This document shows positions 43,509 to 53,272 of a stretch of DNA of 64,000 nucleotides, one piece after another. The stretch's first letter is position 1. Every line of letters begins with the position of its first letter. The translations under genes were made by a program, and so were the position numbers. Source of the stretch: an uncultured Spirochaetales bacterium. GTDB lineage: Bacteria; Spirochaetota; Spirochaetia; Sphaerochaetales; Sphaerochaetaceae. The notes under the pieces were generated by a model. The model worked only from the letters and a program-made list of their open reading frames with translations. It searched no databases and was not told where the DNA came from. Location of the stretch: NCBI GenBank assembly GCA_949293595.1, contig CASFDW010000002.1:62001-126000 (forward strand), given 5' to 3'.

Positions 43509-44076
43509 CCTTGAACACCACCCTTTCCCCGAATCTCCTCTTCAAAAGCGGAACCACCTCCGCCTGCCTTCCCCACATGTGCATCGGAACGGCGAGGGAT
43601 GGATTCATGATATCGAATATTTCGGAAAAAGTCCTCACCGGATCAGGAAGACGGGGATCGGCAGGGGCGATCGCCACATCGGCATGCCCTATCGATCTCA
43701 GCGTACGCACATGCATCTCATCCCTCCATTTCTCATCCTCGTCCCAATACCAGTCGCCGTTGTCGCCGGCAAAGTATACCAGACGGCCTTCGAAACGGAT
43801 CAGGAAGCACACCCCCTCGTCCGTCGAAGGATAGGTCGAGAACGAAAAGAACGGCCGGACAACACCGGCACCGGCGTCGAGGTCGATGAACACCTCCTCG
43901 GCCCCTAGGCTGAAGACCCTTTCGGAAAAATGATCCGCATGGCGGTGGGAAACGAAAACATAAAGCGGCTTGGCGTCCACGCAATCCGGCAGACGGCCGC
44001 GCACATGGTCGAACAGGAGATTGCAGGAATCCCCCTCGATGAGAAACCCGCTGTGGTCGATATGATGTATTATCAT
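43492..44076 (-). CDS. MBL-fold metallo-hydrolase
   Basis: 194 residues from ATG 44076, five bases after GGAGG. The protein begins MIIHHIDHSGFLIEGDSC and carries the HxHxDH metal motif in VSHRHADHF, followed by FAGDNGDWYW and a late VPMHMWG. It belongs to the UlaG-like/YcbL-like group of beta-lactamase-fold hydrolases, with two metal ions expected. The substrate is unknown. It is the first of a two-gene unit with the glyoxalase-like gene. Confidence 0.8.
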   Translation of the reverse strand: MIIHHIDHSGFLIEGDSCNLLFDHVRGRLPDCVDAKPLYVFVSHRHADHFSERVFSLGAEEVFIDLDAGAGVVRPFFSFSTYPSTDEGVCFLIRFEGRLVYFAGDNGDWYWDEDEKWRDEMHVRTLRSIGHADVAIAPADPRLPDPVRTFSEIFDIMNPSLAVPMHMWGRQAEVVPLLKRRFGERVVFKDEIQF

Positions 44077-44262
44077 CGAAGCCTCCATGGACCATTGTAG
44101 CAGGCATGCTGCCGTTTTGGCATGGGGACAAAGGGGCAAAATGGTTTCTAAGTCCCATTTTTAAAGTGGAAATACTGTTTTTCTTGGTTTATGATATAAG
44201 AGGGGAAAAGGCCAATTCCATCCTTTGCAAGAGAGGCATACAACAAAACGGGGGGAAATTTT

Positions 44263-45720
44263 ATGAAGAGAATACTGTATGTTGCCAGCGAATGCGTTCC
44301 ATTTGTCAAGACCGGCGGACTTGCGGACGTATGCGGGAGCCTGCCCAAGGCTTTCGACAAGAACGAATACGACATCCGAGTCATAATCCCGAACTACCAT
44401 GCGATAAAGGAAGAATGGCGTAACAAGATGGAAACCGTCTATTATTTCCAGATGGACAACAGGATCTATGTGGGAATCAAGACACTGGAGCTCGACGGCA
44501 TAAGATATTATTTCGTGGACAACGAGCAGTATTTCGGAGGCCTGGTACCCTACTACGACATGTTCCAGGATCTCGAGAGGTTCGCATATTTTTCCAAGGC
44601 GGTGCTCTCCGCGCTTCCTCTGATCGGCTTCAGACCGGACATCATCCATTGCCACGACTGGCAGAGCGCGCTTGTCCCCGTCTATCTCAATACCGTATTC
44701 CAGGGGGATTGTTTCTTCCGCGGCATCAGGACAGTCTTCACCATCCACAACATCCGGTTCCAGGGCACGTGGGACGTCGGACATATCCAGTGGGTCTCCG
44801 GTCTTCCATGGGAATGCTTCGAGCCGGGGCTCCTCGTATCGCCCTACCAGGACAGGAGCGTTCCCAAAAACAGCTGGAACTGTTCGATGATGAGGGGCGC
44901 CCTTGTATATTCGGACTACATAACCACCGTCAGCAACAGCTATGCGAACGAAATCCAGACACCGAACTTCGGAGACGGACTGGACGACATACTCCGCTGG
45001 AGGCATGAAAGGCTCTGGGGGATCGTAAACGGGCTCGACTACACGCAGTGGGACCCCCACACGGACAAGAAGATATACAAGACCTACACGGAGAAATCAC
45101 TGAAGAACGGCAAGAAGGAGAACAAGACTAGCCTCCAGAAGGAGCTCGGACTCCCGATAAACCCGGATGTGCTCACGCTCGGCATCATCTCGAGGCTGAC
45201 GGACCAGAAGGGGCTCGACCTGGTGAACATCATCATGGACGAGCTGTGTTCCAGGGACATCAACCTCATCGTGCTCGGAACGGGGGATCCCAATTACGAG
45301 AACATGTTCCGCTTCTACCAGAGCAAGTACCCGCAGAAGGTGGCGGCAAGGATAATGTATTCGGACGACCTGTCCCACAAGATCTATGCGGGTGTGGACG
45401 CGTTCCTCGTGCCATCGGCCTTCGAGCCATGCGGCCTTACGCAGCTCATCGCACTCAAATACGGGACAATACCGATCGTGCATGCTGTCGGAGGGCTGAA
45501 GGACACCGTCGAGCCATACAACGAATTCGAGGAGACCGGGACCGGATTCGCCTTCGACGAGTACTCTGCATGGGCGCTCATGGACAGGATAAACCATGCC
45601 TCATGGCTTTATTACAACAGGCCGGAATCATGGCAGAAGATGCAGAAGCGTGGAATGGAGAGGGATTTCTCCTGGAACAATTCCAAGAGGATATACGAGG
45701 ATCTGTATTCCAGGATGTGA
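44263..45720 (+). CDS. glgA: Glycogen synthase (ADP-glucose type)
   Basis: 485 residues, the usual GlgA length. The N-terminal KTGGLADVCGSLPKAF binds ADP-glucose; IIHCHDWQSALVP, FTIHNIRFQG and the C-terminal SAFEPCGLTQLIALKYG are standard GT5 marks. It lengthens alpha-1,4-glucan in the cytoplasm. No other glg gene is adjacent. The ATG follows a G-rich stretch about nine bases upstream. A hairpin terminator follows the stop. Confidence 0.93.
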   Translation: MKRILYVASECVPFVKTGGLADVCGSLPKAFDKNEYDIRVIIPNYHAIKEEWRNKMETVYYFQMDNRIYVGIKTLELDGIRYYFVDNEQYFGGLVPYYDMFQDLERFAYFSKAVLSALPLIGFRPDIIHCHDWQSALVPVYLNTVFQGDCFFRGIRTVFTIHNIRFQGTWDVGHIQWVSGLPWECFEPGLLVSPYQDRSVPKNSWNCSMMRGALVYSDYITTVSNSYANEIQTPNFGDGLDDILRWRHERLWGIVNGLDYTQWDPHTDKKIYKTYTEKSLKNGKKENKTSLQKELGLPINPDVLTLGIISRLTDQKGLDLVNIIMDELCSRDINLIVLGTGDPNYENMFRFYQSKYPQKVAARIMYSDDLSHKIYAGVDAFLVPSAFEPCGLTQLIALKYGTIPIVHAVGGLKDTVEPYNEFEETGTGFAFDEYSAWALMDRINHASWLYYNRPESWQKMQKRGMERDFSWNNSKRIYEDLYSRM

Positions 45721-45726
45721 AACGTG

Positions 45727-45748
45727 AAGGGACCGGAAACGGTCCCTT
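45727..45748. terminator. Bidirectional terminator between glgA and the MATE gene
   Basis: AAGGGACCG (45727-45735), loop GAAA, CGGTCCCTT (45740-45748): nine perfect pairs in the 30 bases between two convergent genes. T runs on either side are short, so strength is moderate. Confidence 0.75.
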
Positions 45749-45750
45749 TC

Positions 45751-47124
45751 TCATGCATCATGCTCCATGCTCCGGAGCTCCGGCATCACTATGTGGCGCA
45801 TCGTCAGGTATGCCGCAAGCCCACCCACAACATTGCTTATCGGCTCGGCGAGCATGACCCCGTCTATTCCGAAAACATACGGAAGAAGTATTGTGAGCGG
45901 GACGACTATCACAACCTTCCTGAACAGCGAGAAGAATATGGCCTGACGCGCCTTTCCCAAGGATACGAACGTCTGCTGTCCCGAAGTCTGGAAAGCCATG
46001 AACACAAAGCCGAAGAAGTAGATCCTCAGCGCACCGGATGCTGCTTCTATCATGGTCCCGTCACGTGTGAAAAGCATGGCCATGCCATGGGGGAAGACAA
46101 ATACCAAAAGCCAGGCGGCAGCTGAATAAAGAAGGACGAAGAGGAGCATCACATCACCTGCCTTCCTCACCCTCCGGCCATCACCGCGACCGTAATTGAA
46201 GCTGAGGACGGGACTGGCGCCGCTTCCGATCCCGTTTATCGGGGTGCTGAATATCTCGCGCACGGAATTGAGGATCGTCATCACCCCGACATAAAGGTCG
46301 CCTCCCCATATGAATGCCGCCTTGTTGCAGACAAGCTGGACTATGGAGTTGGTGGCCCCCATCGTGAAACCGCTCGTGCCGAGTGCGACGATCTTGAGAC
46401 ATCGCGATTTCTTCAGCCTCATATGACGGAACGAAAGCTTCAGCTCTGCGTTTTTCCCTGTCAGGAACCACAACACGAACAGCGCCGAACAGGCCTGGCT
46501 GACAACGGTCGCGACCGCGGCTCCGCGCACCCCCATGCCGAGCACGAAAATCAGGAGCGGGTCAAGGACTATGTTAAGCACCGCACCTATCAGGACCGTC
46601 GTCATTCCGACCGAGGCGAACCCCTGGCTGTTTATGAACGCGTTCATGCCCAGAGTGACCAGGACGAACACCGATCCTGCCGAATATATCGAAAGGTAAT
46701 CGCGGGCATACGGATAGGTCTGATCACTGGCGCCGAATGCATACAGCAACGGCTTGTTGAACACAAGCGTCGCAACAGTAAGCACGATTCCTGTCAGCAG
46801 GCACAGGAGGAAGGAGTTGCCCATTACGTATCCGGCCTCCTCCTCGTCCCCCCTTCCACGGGCCATGGCGCAGAGGGGCGCACCACCGTTGAAGCCATAA
46901 AGCCGCGCGAACGCGCTTATCAGGCTTATTATTGGAAAGCACAGGCCGAGCCCGGTAAGCGCAAGGCTCCCCTCGCCTGGGATATGTCCTATGTAGATCC
47001 TGTCGACCATGCTGTAGAGAAGATTCACGATCTCGGCCACGATCAAAGGCAGGGACACCCTCAGAATACATGAGCCCACACTACCTTTGGAGAAATCCGT
47101 CTGATGAATCTTCATATCCCGCAT
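45751..47124 (-). CDS. MATE-family multidrug/cation efflux transporter
   Basis: 457 residues from ATG 47124, seven bases after AGGA; the open frame extends further to 47184 without a ribosome site. About twelve membrane helices; family marks VSLPLIVAEIVNLLYSMVDR near the start, NAFINSQGFASVGM, and the matching second-half GIGSGASPVLSFNYG. MATE transporters export drugs, metabolites or flavin-type compounds using Na+ or H+ gradients. Single gene, convergent with glgA and divergent from the dehydrogenase gene 74 bases away. The substrate is unknown. Confidence 0.9.
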   Translation of the reverse strand: MRDMKIHQTDFSKGSVGSCILRVSLPLIVAEIVNLLYSMVDRIYIGHIPGEGSLALTGLGLCFPIISLISAFARLYGFNGGAPLCAMARGRGDEEEAGYVMGNSFLLCLLTGIVLTVATLVFNKPLLYAFGASDQTYPYARDYLSIYSAGSVFVLVTLGMNAFINSQGFASVGMTTVLIGAVLNIVLDPLLIFVLGMGVRGAAVATVVSQACSALFVLWFLTGKNAELKLSFRHMRLKKSRCLKIVALGTSGFTMGATNSIVQLVCNKAAFIWGGDLYVGVMTILNSVREIFSTPINGIGSGASPVLSFNYGRGDGRRVRKAGDVMLLFVLLYSAAAWLLVFVFPHGMAMLFTRDGTMIEAASGALRIYFFGFVFMAFQTSGQQTFVSLGKARQAIFFSLFRKVVIVVPLTILLPYVFGIDGVMLAEPISNVVGGLAAYLTMRHIVMPELRSMEHDA

Positions 47125-47198
47125 TATGTGTCCTGTGATGTTTTTTTTCAACCTTCCTTTATTGCCTGAAAGAGCCGCGGGCACATATAATCAGCACT

Positions 47199-48545
47199 AT
47201 GAAAAGGATCTCGTTCGTGATAATCGGTCTGGGTTCGAGGGGATTGGACAGCTATGCTTCCTACGCCCTCTCTCACCCCGGGGAAATGGAGATCAGGGCT
47301 GCTGCCGATCTCAGGAAGGAAAAAAGAGACAAGGCCGGGATGTTGTTCGGACTTGATGATTCGATGCTCTTCGAGACCGCAGACGAGCTGCTCGACAGGG
47401 ACAAGCTTGCAGATGCGGCCATCATAGCCACTCAGGACAGGGATCATGTCGTACAGGCCGTCAAGGCTCTTGAGAAGGGATACGACATACTTTTGGAAAA
47501 GCCGATATCCCCCGTCAGGGACGAGGTCGGACTGCTTGAGAGAAAGGCTGCGGAAACAGGACGGCTCGTGATTGTCTGCCATGTCCTCAGGTATACCCCG
47601 TTCTACAAAACCATCAAGGACCTGATCGCAAAAGGCGCGATAGGACGCCTTATGAGCCTTGATGCGGTCGAGCATGTAGGCTACTGGCACCAGGCACATT
47701 CATTCATAAGGGGCAACTGGAGGAAGGAAAGCCTGTCCTCCCCCATGCTGATGCAGAAATCCTGCCACGACATGGACATCATCAGATATCTCGTATCAAG
47801 CCCGTGCACGAGGATCTCAAGCTTCGGAAGACTTTCGTATTTCACGGCTGCAAACGCACCGGAAGGCGCGGCAAGACGCTGTCTGGACGGATGTCTTGCG
47901 AAGGACGGATGCCCGTTCGATGCGGAAAAGATATACATAACGGACAAAAGGACCGGAATCAGATGCAACCCGGGGGACAACTGGCCGTGCAACATCCTGG
48001 CCGACAATCCGGACGAGGACAAGCTGTACCAGGCCATCAGGACCGGTGATTACGGAAGATGCGTGTTTTATTCGGACAACGACGTCGTCGACCACCAGGT
48101 GGTGCTCATGGAGTTCCAATCCGGAGTCACCGCGACATTCACCATGACGGCCTTCACCGCCGACAACCACCGTACGATAAAGCTTTTCGGAACCCAGGGG
48201 GAGATCGAGGGTGACATGGAGAAGAACCAAATCGTGCTCAGGAGATTCGGACAGGAGGAAAAGATGATTCATCCGGACGGCGCCACAGGCGGGCACGGAG
48301 GAGGAGATGAGGAGATAGTCAGGTCGTTCATACAGGAAATGAACGGGATACACAACGCCACCAGCACCCTTGACGCATCCATCGACAGCCATATGATGGT
48401 CTTTGCCGCAGAGGAATCCAGGATGACCGGGAAAGAGGTGTCCCTTGGCAGGAGGGATGATATGAAATCCCAGGCCTACGACCCGGAGGACGGCATAGTG
48501 TTCGAGTGGGCGGGAAGAGCCGAGGGGATAAGCGACGAGCAGTGA
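47199..48545 (+). CDS. Gfo/Idh/MocA-family oxidoreductase
   Basis: 448 residues. The N-terminal Rossmann fold has VIIGLGSRGLDSY for NAD(P) and LEKPISP, the family's EKP motif with the catalytic lysine; the C-terminal part holds SCHDMDIIRYL and a Cys-rich insert (CLDGCLAKDGCPFD) that may bind a metal. Enzymes of this family oxidise or reduce sugars and inositols. It lies directly before the YesM/YesN-type sensor pair and near a sugar importer, so it probably acts on the imported sugar or its derivative. Confidence 0.88.
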   Translation: MKRISFVIIGLGSRGLDSYASYALSHPGEMEIRAAADLRKEKRDKAGMLFGLDDSMLFETADELLDRDKLADAAIIATQDRDHVVQAVKALEKGYDILLEKPISPVRDEVGLLERKAAETGRLVIVCHVLRYTPFYKTIKDLIAKGAIGRLMSLDAVEHVGYWHQAHSFIRGNWRKESLSSPMLMQKSCHDMDIIRYLVSSPCTRISSFGRLSYFTAANAPEGAARRCLDGCLAKDGCPFDAEKIYITDKRTGIRCNPGDNWPCNILADNPDEDKLYQAIRTGDYGRCVFYSDNDVVDHQVVLMEFQSGVTATFTMTAFTADNHRTIKLFGTQGEIEGDMEKNQIVLRRFGQEEKMIHPDGATGGHGGGDEEIVRSFIQEMNGIHNATSTLDASIDSHMMVFAAEESRMTGKEVSLGRRDDMKSQAYDPEDGIVFEWAGRAEGISDEQ

Positions 48546-48603
48546 CACATACATTTCAAAATTATGTCTCATAAGGGCCCATAACAGGTTATAATTGATA
48601 CTC

Positions 48604-50310
48604 ATGAAAAGGTTGAGCTCCTCGCTGTTCGCACGTCTGCTGTTTTATTTCATCATCGTGATGATAGTTCCGTTCTTCCTTTTCATGGTCTACTACCTTT
48701 CATCCAGCGGGGCCAATCTCAAGAACGCCCTCCGGATCCAGGCGGAGAGCAGCCTGCAGAAGGATGCGAACCAGATAGGCACCATTTTGGAGGAATACCG
48801 TCACAAATGCTACCAGATATCCATAGATCCCGCCGTTGTGGAGGCGGTGACAAAGGATGCGGGCATAGCCGACGACGAGGAAATCAAGAACATATACAAC
48901 GTGATGTTCTCCACGATGAGGTCGGACACATACAGGGCGAGTGCCAACATAGTCTCACTCTCCGGGAAGGTCAGGATAAGCACGCACAACTTTCCGGAGA
49001 TCTATGACCTCAGGACACACAGCAACCAATGGGACAGCACCAACATAATCTCGATCGCCAATCAGAAGGCCAAGGGAGAGAGGGCGTCGATCATATCGAT
49101 CGAGGACCACAGGACGGAGGAAGGCAAGCAGATATTCGCATCAATCCTGCGCAGGATATTCTCTCCGGATGGAGATCCGGTCGGATACGTCATAGTGGAC
49201 ATATACAGCTCCGCGCTCGGGCAGCTCAACACCGACAACCTCTTTTCCGAGCTTGTCATCGCCGACAAGGAAACCTACTCCGCCTACTCCCTGATCCATC
49301 AGAACCTGTTCGGATCGTTCGCAAATATCCCGGGACTCGGGAACAAGGACTCCACAAGGTTCAGCACCGACATAGAGGGGACCGACTTCTCCCTGATAGC
49401 CATAAGCGCCAAGGACGCATACATGGAGAACATGGAACAGTGGACGACGATACTGACCATCTCCTTGATCGTCGGGCTGATCATCTCCGTTTTCCTGTCG
49501 CTCGTGTTCTCCCATTCCATAAGCCGCAGGCTGAGGAACCTGTCATCATCCATGAAGAAGATCGAGGAAGGCAACCTGGACGCGCATCTGGAGACGACGG
49601 GGATCTCCGATTTCGATTCCCTTTCAAAATCGTTCAACGTCATGGTCAGCCAGATAAAGGAGCTTCTTGAGATAACCAGGGAGGAGGAGGCCAAGCTGTC
49701 GGAGGCGGAGAGAAAGGCGCTTGAAAGCCAGATGAACCCGCACTTCCTGTTCAATACGCTGAACACCATCAAGGCGCTTGCGAAGCTGAACGGGGAGAAG
49801 GAGATATATACCATAAGCGTAAGGCTCGGAAAACTACTAAGGTCGTCGATAGACACCCATGAGAGCACCTGCACGCTGTTCGAGACGATAGACCTGGTGG
49901 AAAGCTATCTGATGATACAGAAGATACGTTTCGGGGAAAAGCTGAATTATGAAATCTCATGCCCGGAGGATCTGAAGGACATAATCACTCCGCGCCTGAT
50001 GCTGCAGCCGCTGGTCGAGAACAGCGTCATACACGGTCTCGAGCCCAAGAGCGGCTCATGGCACCTGAGGATAGGGATAACGAAAAAGGACGGATATGTC
50101 TATTTCAACGTATGGGACGACGGCATAGGATTCGAGGACAAGGACATAGACCTCGAGAAGATGTTCAAGGAGGGGCATGTGGGAATATACAACGTCTACC
50201 GGAGGCTCTTCCTGAAATACGGGGATGCCCTCATCTTCAAGATATCGTCAAAACTGAACGAATACACAGAGATAACGATAGGTATTCCATACGAGGAGGA
50301 CAAGGCATGA
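48604..50310 (+). CDS. Sensor histidine kinase, YesM/LytS type
   Basis: 568 residues from ATG 48604. Two membrane helices (residues about 10-30, LLFYFIIVMIVPFFLFMVYY, and about 285-307, TILTISLIVGLIISVFLSLV) enclose a Cache-like sensing domain; a HAMP segment (RRLRNLSSSMKKIEEGNLD) follows, then the His_kinase domain ESQMNPHFLFNTLNTIK with the phospho-accepting His and an ATPase domain with LVENSVIHGLEPK and VWDDGIGFED. Kinases of this type usually sense sugars through binding proteins. The stop overlaps the response-regulator start (ATGA). Confidence 0.9.
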   Translation: MKRLSSSLFARLLFYFIIVMIVPFFLFMVYYLSSSGANLKNALRIQAESSLQKDANQIGTILEEYRHKCYQISIDPAVVEAVTKDAGIADDEEIKNIYNVMFSTMRSDTYRASANIVSLSGKVRISTHNFPEIYDLRTHSNQWDSTNIISIANQKAKGERASIISIEDHRTEEGKQIFASILRRIFSPDGDPVGYVIVDIYSSALGQLNTDNLFSELVIADKETYSAYSLIHQNLFGSFANIPGLGNKDSTRFSTDIEGTDFSLIAISAKDAYMENMEQWTTILTISLIVGLIISVFLSLVFSHSISRRLRNLSSSMKKIEEGNLDAHLETTGISDFDSLSKSFNVMVSQIKELLEITREEEAKLSEAERKALESQMNPHFLFNTLNTIKALAKLNGEKEIYTISVRLGKLLRSSIDTHESTCTLFETIDLVESYLMIQKIRFGEKLNYEISCPEDLKDIITPRLMLQPLVENSVIHGLEPKSGSWHLRIGITKKDGYVYFNVWDDGIGFEDKDIDLEKMFKEGHVGIYNVYRRLFLKYGDALIFKISSKLNEYTEITIGIPYEEDKA

Positions 50311-51065
50311 ACGCAGCCCCGCTGACGGCGGTGATAGTGGAGGACGAACAGATTTTCCTGAAGGAGCTTGTGCTGTCGATAGACTGGGACAAGCTGGGGA
50401 TAAGCCTTATAGGAACCGCCGACGACGGCGTCAAGGGAGAGGAACTCATAAAGGCCACAGAACCGGACATAGTCATCACCGACATAAGGCTTCCGGGAAA
50501 GAACGGGCTCGAGATGCTATCGGACTGTCCCGTGCTCAATGCGGTTATACTCTCCGGACACACCGATTTCGAGTATACGAAGATGGCCATCAGGCTCGGG
50601 GTGTTCGACTATCTGAAGAAACCGGTGGACGACGACGAGCTGGAGGAGACGCTCGGCAGGCTTGCCGACCGCATAAGGGAGGAGAACAAGGATCTCGAGA
50701 TGCACAAGAACCCGGACAAGATGGAGATAGAGCTTCCCACGACGGTCCAGAACCACACGGTCCAGCTGGCGATAAACACGATGATGGAGAACTGCACAAG
50801 GCAGATAGGGCTCGCCGACGTAGCGGAAACCGTCAGGCTTTCGGAAAGCAGGCTCTCGACCCTTTTCAAAGAGGTGACGGGATTGAACTTTCTCCAGTAC
50901 ATGAACGCGCTCAGGATGAACCGTGCCGTGTATCTCCTGAAGCATTCGAACCTGAACATCAGCGAGATCGCCACCAACAGCGGATTCCCCACTCCGGGGT
51001 ATTTCACAAAGCTGTTCAAGAGATATTTCAACACCACCCCCACCCAGTTCAGGGACGGATCCTAA
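50307..51065 (+). CDS. Response regulator, YesN/AraC type
   Basis: 252 residues from ATG 50307 (MNAAPLTAVIVEDEQ), overlapping the kinase stop; the open frame further upstream is a shadow. Receiver domain with D12-13 acidic pair, phospho-acceptor D59 in DIVITDIRLPG and K in FDYLKKPV, then an AraC-type double helix-turn-helix (IGLADVAETVRLSESRLS and LNISEIATNSGFPTPGYFTK). It should activate the sugar importer genes encoded tail-to-tail with it: its last 4 bases overlap the end of the membrane-anchored binding-protein gene. Confidence 0.92.
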   Translation: MNAAPLTAVIVEDEQIFLKELVLSIDWDKLGISLIGTADDGVKGEELIKATEPDIVITDIRLPGKNGLEMLSDCPVLNAVILSGHTDFEYTKMAIRLGVFDYLKKPVDDDELEETLGRLADRIREENKDLEMHKNPDKMEIELPTTVQNHTVQLAINTMMENCTRQIGLADVAETVRLSESRLSTLFKEVTGLNFLQYMNALRMNRAVYLLKHSNLNISEIATNSGFPTPGYFTKLFKRYFNTTPTQFRDGS

Positions 51066-52384
51066 TTCTCATAAAACAATTCCTGAACGGAGGCTCTGAG
51101 CGAGATGACCGCCTTCTTCGGCGATTCACCCGAAAGCATCACGGACTCCACCGCCTCCCCTATCAGGTTCTGTATCTCGGCCGCGTGCCGGCCGGAATAC
51201 ACGGGATTGCTGTATGCCATCTGTTCCAGGAAAACATCGCTATAAGGGATGTTGCTGAACAAAGGGCTGTCGATGAGGTCCTTGCGCGGAACAATCAGAT
51301 TGATCTCCCTGAGATAATCCTCGCCATGTGATGCGAAATATCCTATCAGCTTCCAGCATGCCTGCTTGACTCGGTCGGAAGATGATGAGTTGACAAGGAA
51401 GAAATGCGGATACGGAGCCGTGCCGACATCATGGATCGAGTCCTCGAATGTCGGGAACGGGACCACCATCCAGCCGTCGCTTTCATAGAACGACGGGTTG
51501 TCGGTCTCCATGCGGCTTTCCTGATAAAGCCCGGAAAGACACATGGCGATCTTTTCCTGATTAAAGATGGCACGGGCATTTATATATGTGGGTGAACCGA
51601 GGTTCTGGTCAAGCGGCCCCCACGAGGCCATGAAAGAAAGCGCCTTCTCCCAGGCCTCGTCGTTGCAGATGTAGCTTTTGCCATCGGGGCTGATGACGGA
51701 GCCACCGAGCTGTTCGACCATCGGGACGAAGAACACGAGGTAATAAGGATAACGGAAATCAAACCCCCTGCGCTCGAGTACCGCCCCGTCGCGTCTGACA
51801 AGCTTCTGGCAGATATCGACCATCTGCTCCCAGGTGCGGGGATAATCCTCATCCGGATCCAATCCCGCCTCCTCGAACAGATTGCGGTTCACATAAAGGC
51901 ACCAGTTCGTAAGCTCCAAAGGTATGCCGTATATCTTCCCGTCCATCGTTACGGCAGAAAACACGCCATCAAGATATGCATCAAGAAGCCCCTCCTTCCC
52001 GTCAAATCCGGCCGCCTGGTAGTCCACGGGCTCAAGCTTGCCGGAATAAAGCAGTTCGGCGATGCCTTCTGCAGGAAAATTGAAGAAATCGGGGGCCTGC
52101 GAGGCATCGAACGCGGTATTGACCACATTCAGCATCTCCACGGCTGTATATTCGCTTCTATGGACCACGATGCCGGGATTATCGCGCATGAACTCCCCGA
52201 TCAATCTTTCTTCGAGCTTGCTCCTCTGCGCATCGACATGTGTCCAATATTCTATCACGACAGGCTCCGCCCCGCCCGCACCGCCATCCTCAGGCAGGAA
52301 CATGATGTAAACAACGACGGCGGCGAGCAGAAGCAGGACTGCAACAAAAACAGTTGTCAGGAAATTCCGGACTCCCCTTCTCAT
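51062..52384 (-). CDS. Membrane-anchored paralogous sugar-binding protein
   Basis: 440 residues. The N terminus is an uncleaved-looking membrane helix (FLTTVFVAVLLLLAAVVVYI) instead of a lipobox, then VVIEYWTHVDAQRSKLEERL and a family 1 extracellular-binding fold. It is a close paralogue of the binding protein at the head of the operon: both contain YPRTWEQMV/YPKTWEDMV, the shared RRGFDFRYPYYL and PMVEQLGG, and both end in the same RTAVEAVML-like region. It closes the operon after the two permeases. An accessory role, such as presenting ligand to the sensor kinase or serving a different sugar, is inference. Confidence 0.85.
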   Translation of the reverse strand: MRRGVRNFLTTVFVAVLLLLAAVVVYIMFLPEDGGAGGAEPVVIEYWTHVDAQRSKLEERLIGEFMRDNPGIVVHRSEYTAVEMLNVVNTAFDASQAPDFFNFPAEGIAELLYSGKLEPVDYQAAGFDGKEGLLDAYLDGVFSAVTMDGKIYGIPLELTNWCLYVNRNLFEEAGLDPDEDYPRTWEQMVDICQKLVRRDGAVLERRGFDFRYPYYLVFFVPMVEQLGGSVISPDGKSYICNDEAWEKALSFMASWGPLDQNLGSPTYINARAIFNQEKIAMCLSGLYQESRMETDNPSFYESDGWMVVPFPTFEDSIHDVGTAPYPHFFLVNSSSSDRVKQACWKLIGYFASHGEDYLREINLIVPRKDLIDSPLFSNIPYSDVFLEQMAYSNPVYSGRHAAEIQNLIGEAVESVMLSGESPKKAVISLRASVQELFYEN

Positions 52385-52387
52385 CGA

Positions 52388-53263
52388 TCAGCCTTTTCTG
52401 GAATCATATACGGCGGCACCACCCAGGAAGTACCGGCTCAGGGTGAAGAAGAGGATGAACATCGGGATGGAGGCCAGCAAGGCACAGGCCATCATGGCTC
52501 CCTCGTCTGTCATCTTCTCCTCGCTGAACTTCGTGATGTACAGCGGGATGGTCTTCATCTTCTCGCTCTGCGCCACCAGAAGCGGCCAGAGGAGGTTGTC
52601 CCACTGGTTGCGGAACGAAAGGATGCCGAGGGTTGCGATGACAGGCTTGCAGTTAGGCAGCACTATGCGGGCATAGATGCCCGGTTCCGGCAGGCCGTCG
52701 ACGCGCGCCGCATCGATATATTCGGACGGGAACGTAAGAAGATACTGCCTCATCTGGAACACACCGAATGCAGACACCATGAATGGTATTATGAGCCCAC
52801 GGTATGTGTTGATCATCTTGAACGAGGAGGCAACCATGTAAAGCGGGATCATGATCGCCTCGAACGGGATCATCATCGTCGCCATGATCGAGATGAACAC
52901 GAAGTTCCTGCCCCGGAATCTGAACTTTGCGAGCCCGTATCCGCACAGGGATGCGAGCAACACCGTGGTCACGCTGTCCGTTATCGCCACGACGAGCGAA
53001 TTAACAAGGTTCCTGAAGAACACCGGGTCGGCGTTGTTTCCCATGATCGCACGATGGAAGTTCGTGAAGAATGTCCTGTCCGAGGATGTGAAATAATCCT
53101 TGGACGGAATCCAGTGGAACGGCATCGCCAATATCTGCTTGCTGTCCATGAAAGAAGAGACGAACATGAAGAGGGTCGGAACGATCGTGAAAAGCAGGAC
53201 CAGGATCAGGAATATCCAGATGAGGATTTCGGCTATTGTTATTTTTCCAACGAATTTCGTCAT
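52388..53263 (-). CDS. Sugar ABC importer permease, MalG type
   Basis: 291 residues with about six membrane helices (ILIWIFLILVLLFTIVPTLFMF at the start) and the EAA-loop YIDAARVDGLPEPGIYARIVLP typical of CUT1 permeases of the MalG/ThuG side. It separates from the preceding permease by 9 bases and from the following binding-protein gene by 3. Together with MalF-type partner and an ATPase encoded elsewhere (an MsmK/UgpC-like shared one, none is in the operon) it imports an oligosaccharide. Confidence 0.9.
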   Translation of the reverse strand: MTKFVGKITIAEILIWIFLILVLLFTIVPTLFMFVSSFMDSKQILAMPFHWIPSKDYFTSSDRTFFTNFHRAIMGNNADPVFFRNLVNSLVVAITDSVTTVLLASLCGYGLAKFRFRGRNFVFISIMATMMIPFEAIMIPLYMVASSFKMINTYRGLIIPFMVSAFGVFQMRQYLLTFPSEYIDAARVDGLPEPGIYARIVLPNCKPVIATLGILSFRNQWDNLLWPLLVAQSEKMKTIPLYITKFSEEKMTDEGAMMACALLASIPMFILFFTLSRYFLGGAAVYDSRKG

Positions 53264-53272
53264 ATCCCCCTC

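Noticed and set aside
49959-50306. Long in-frame extension upstream of the YesN-like regulator
   Set aside because: It overlaps the histidine-kinase catalytic domain in another frame and has no protein-like composition; the regulator starts at 50307 with an ATGA overlap.
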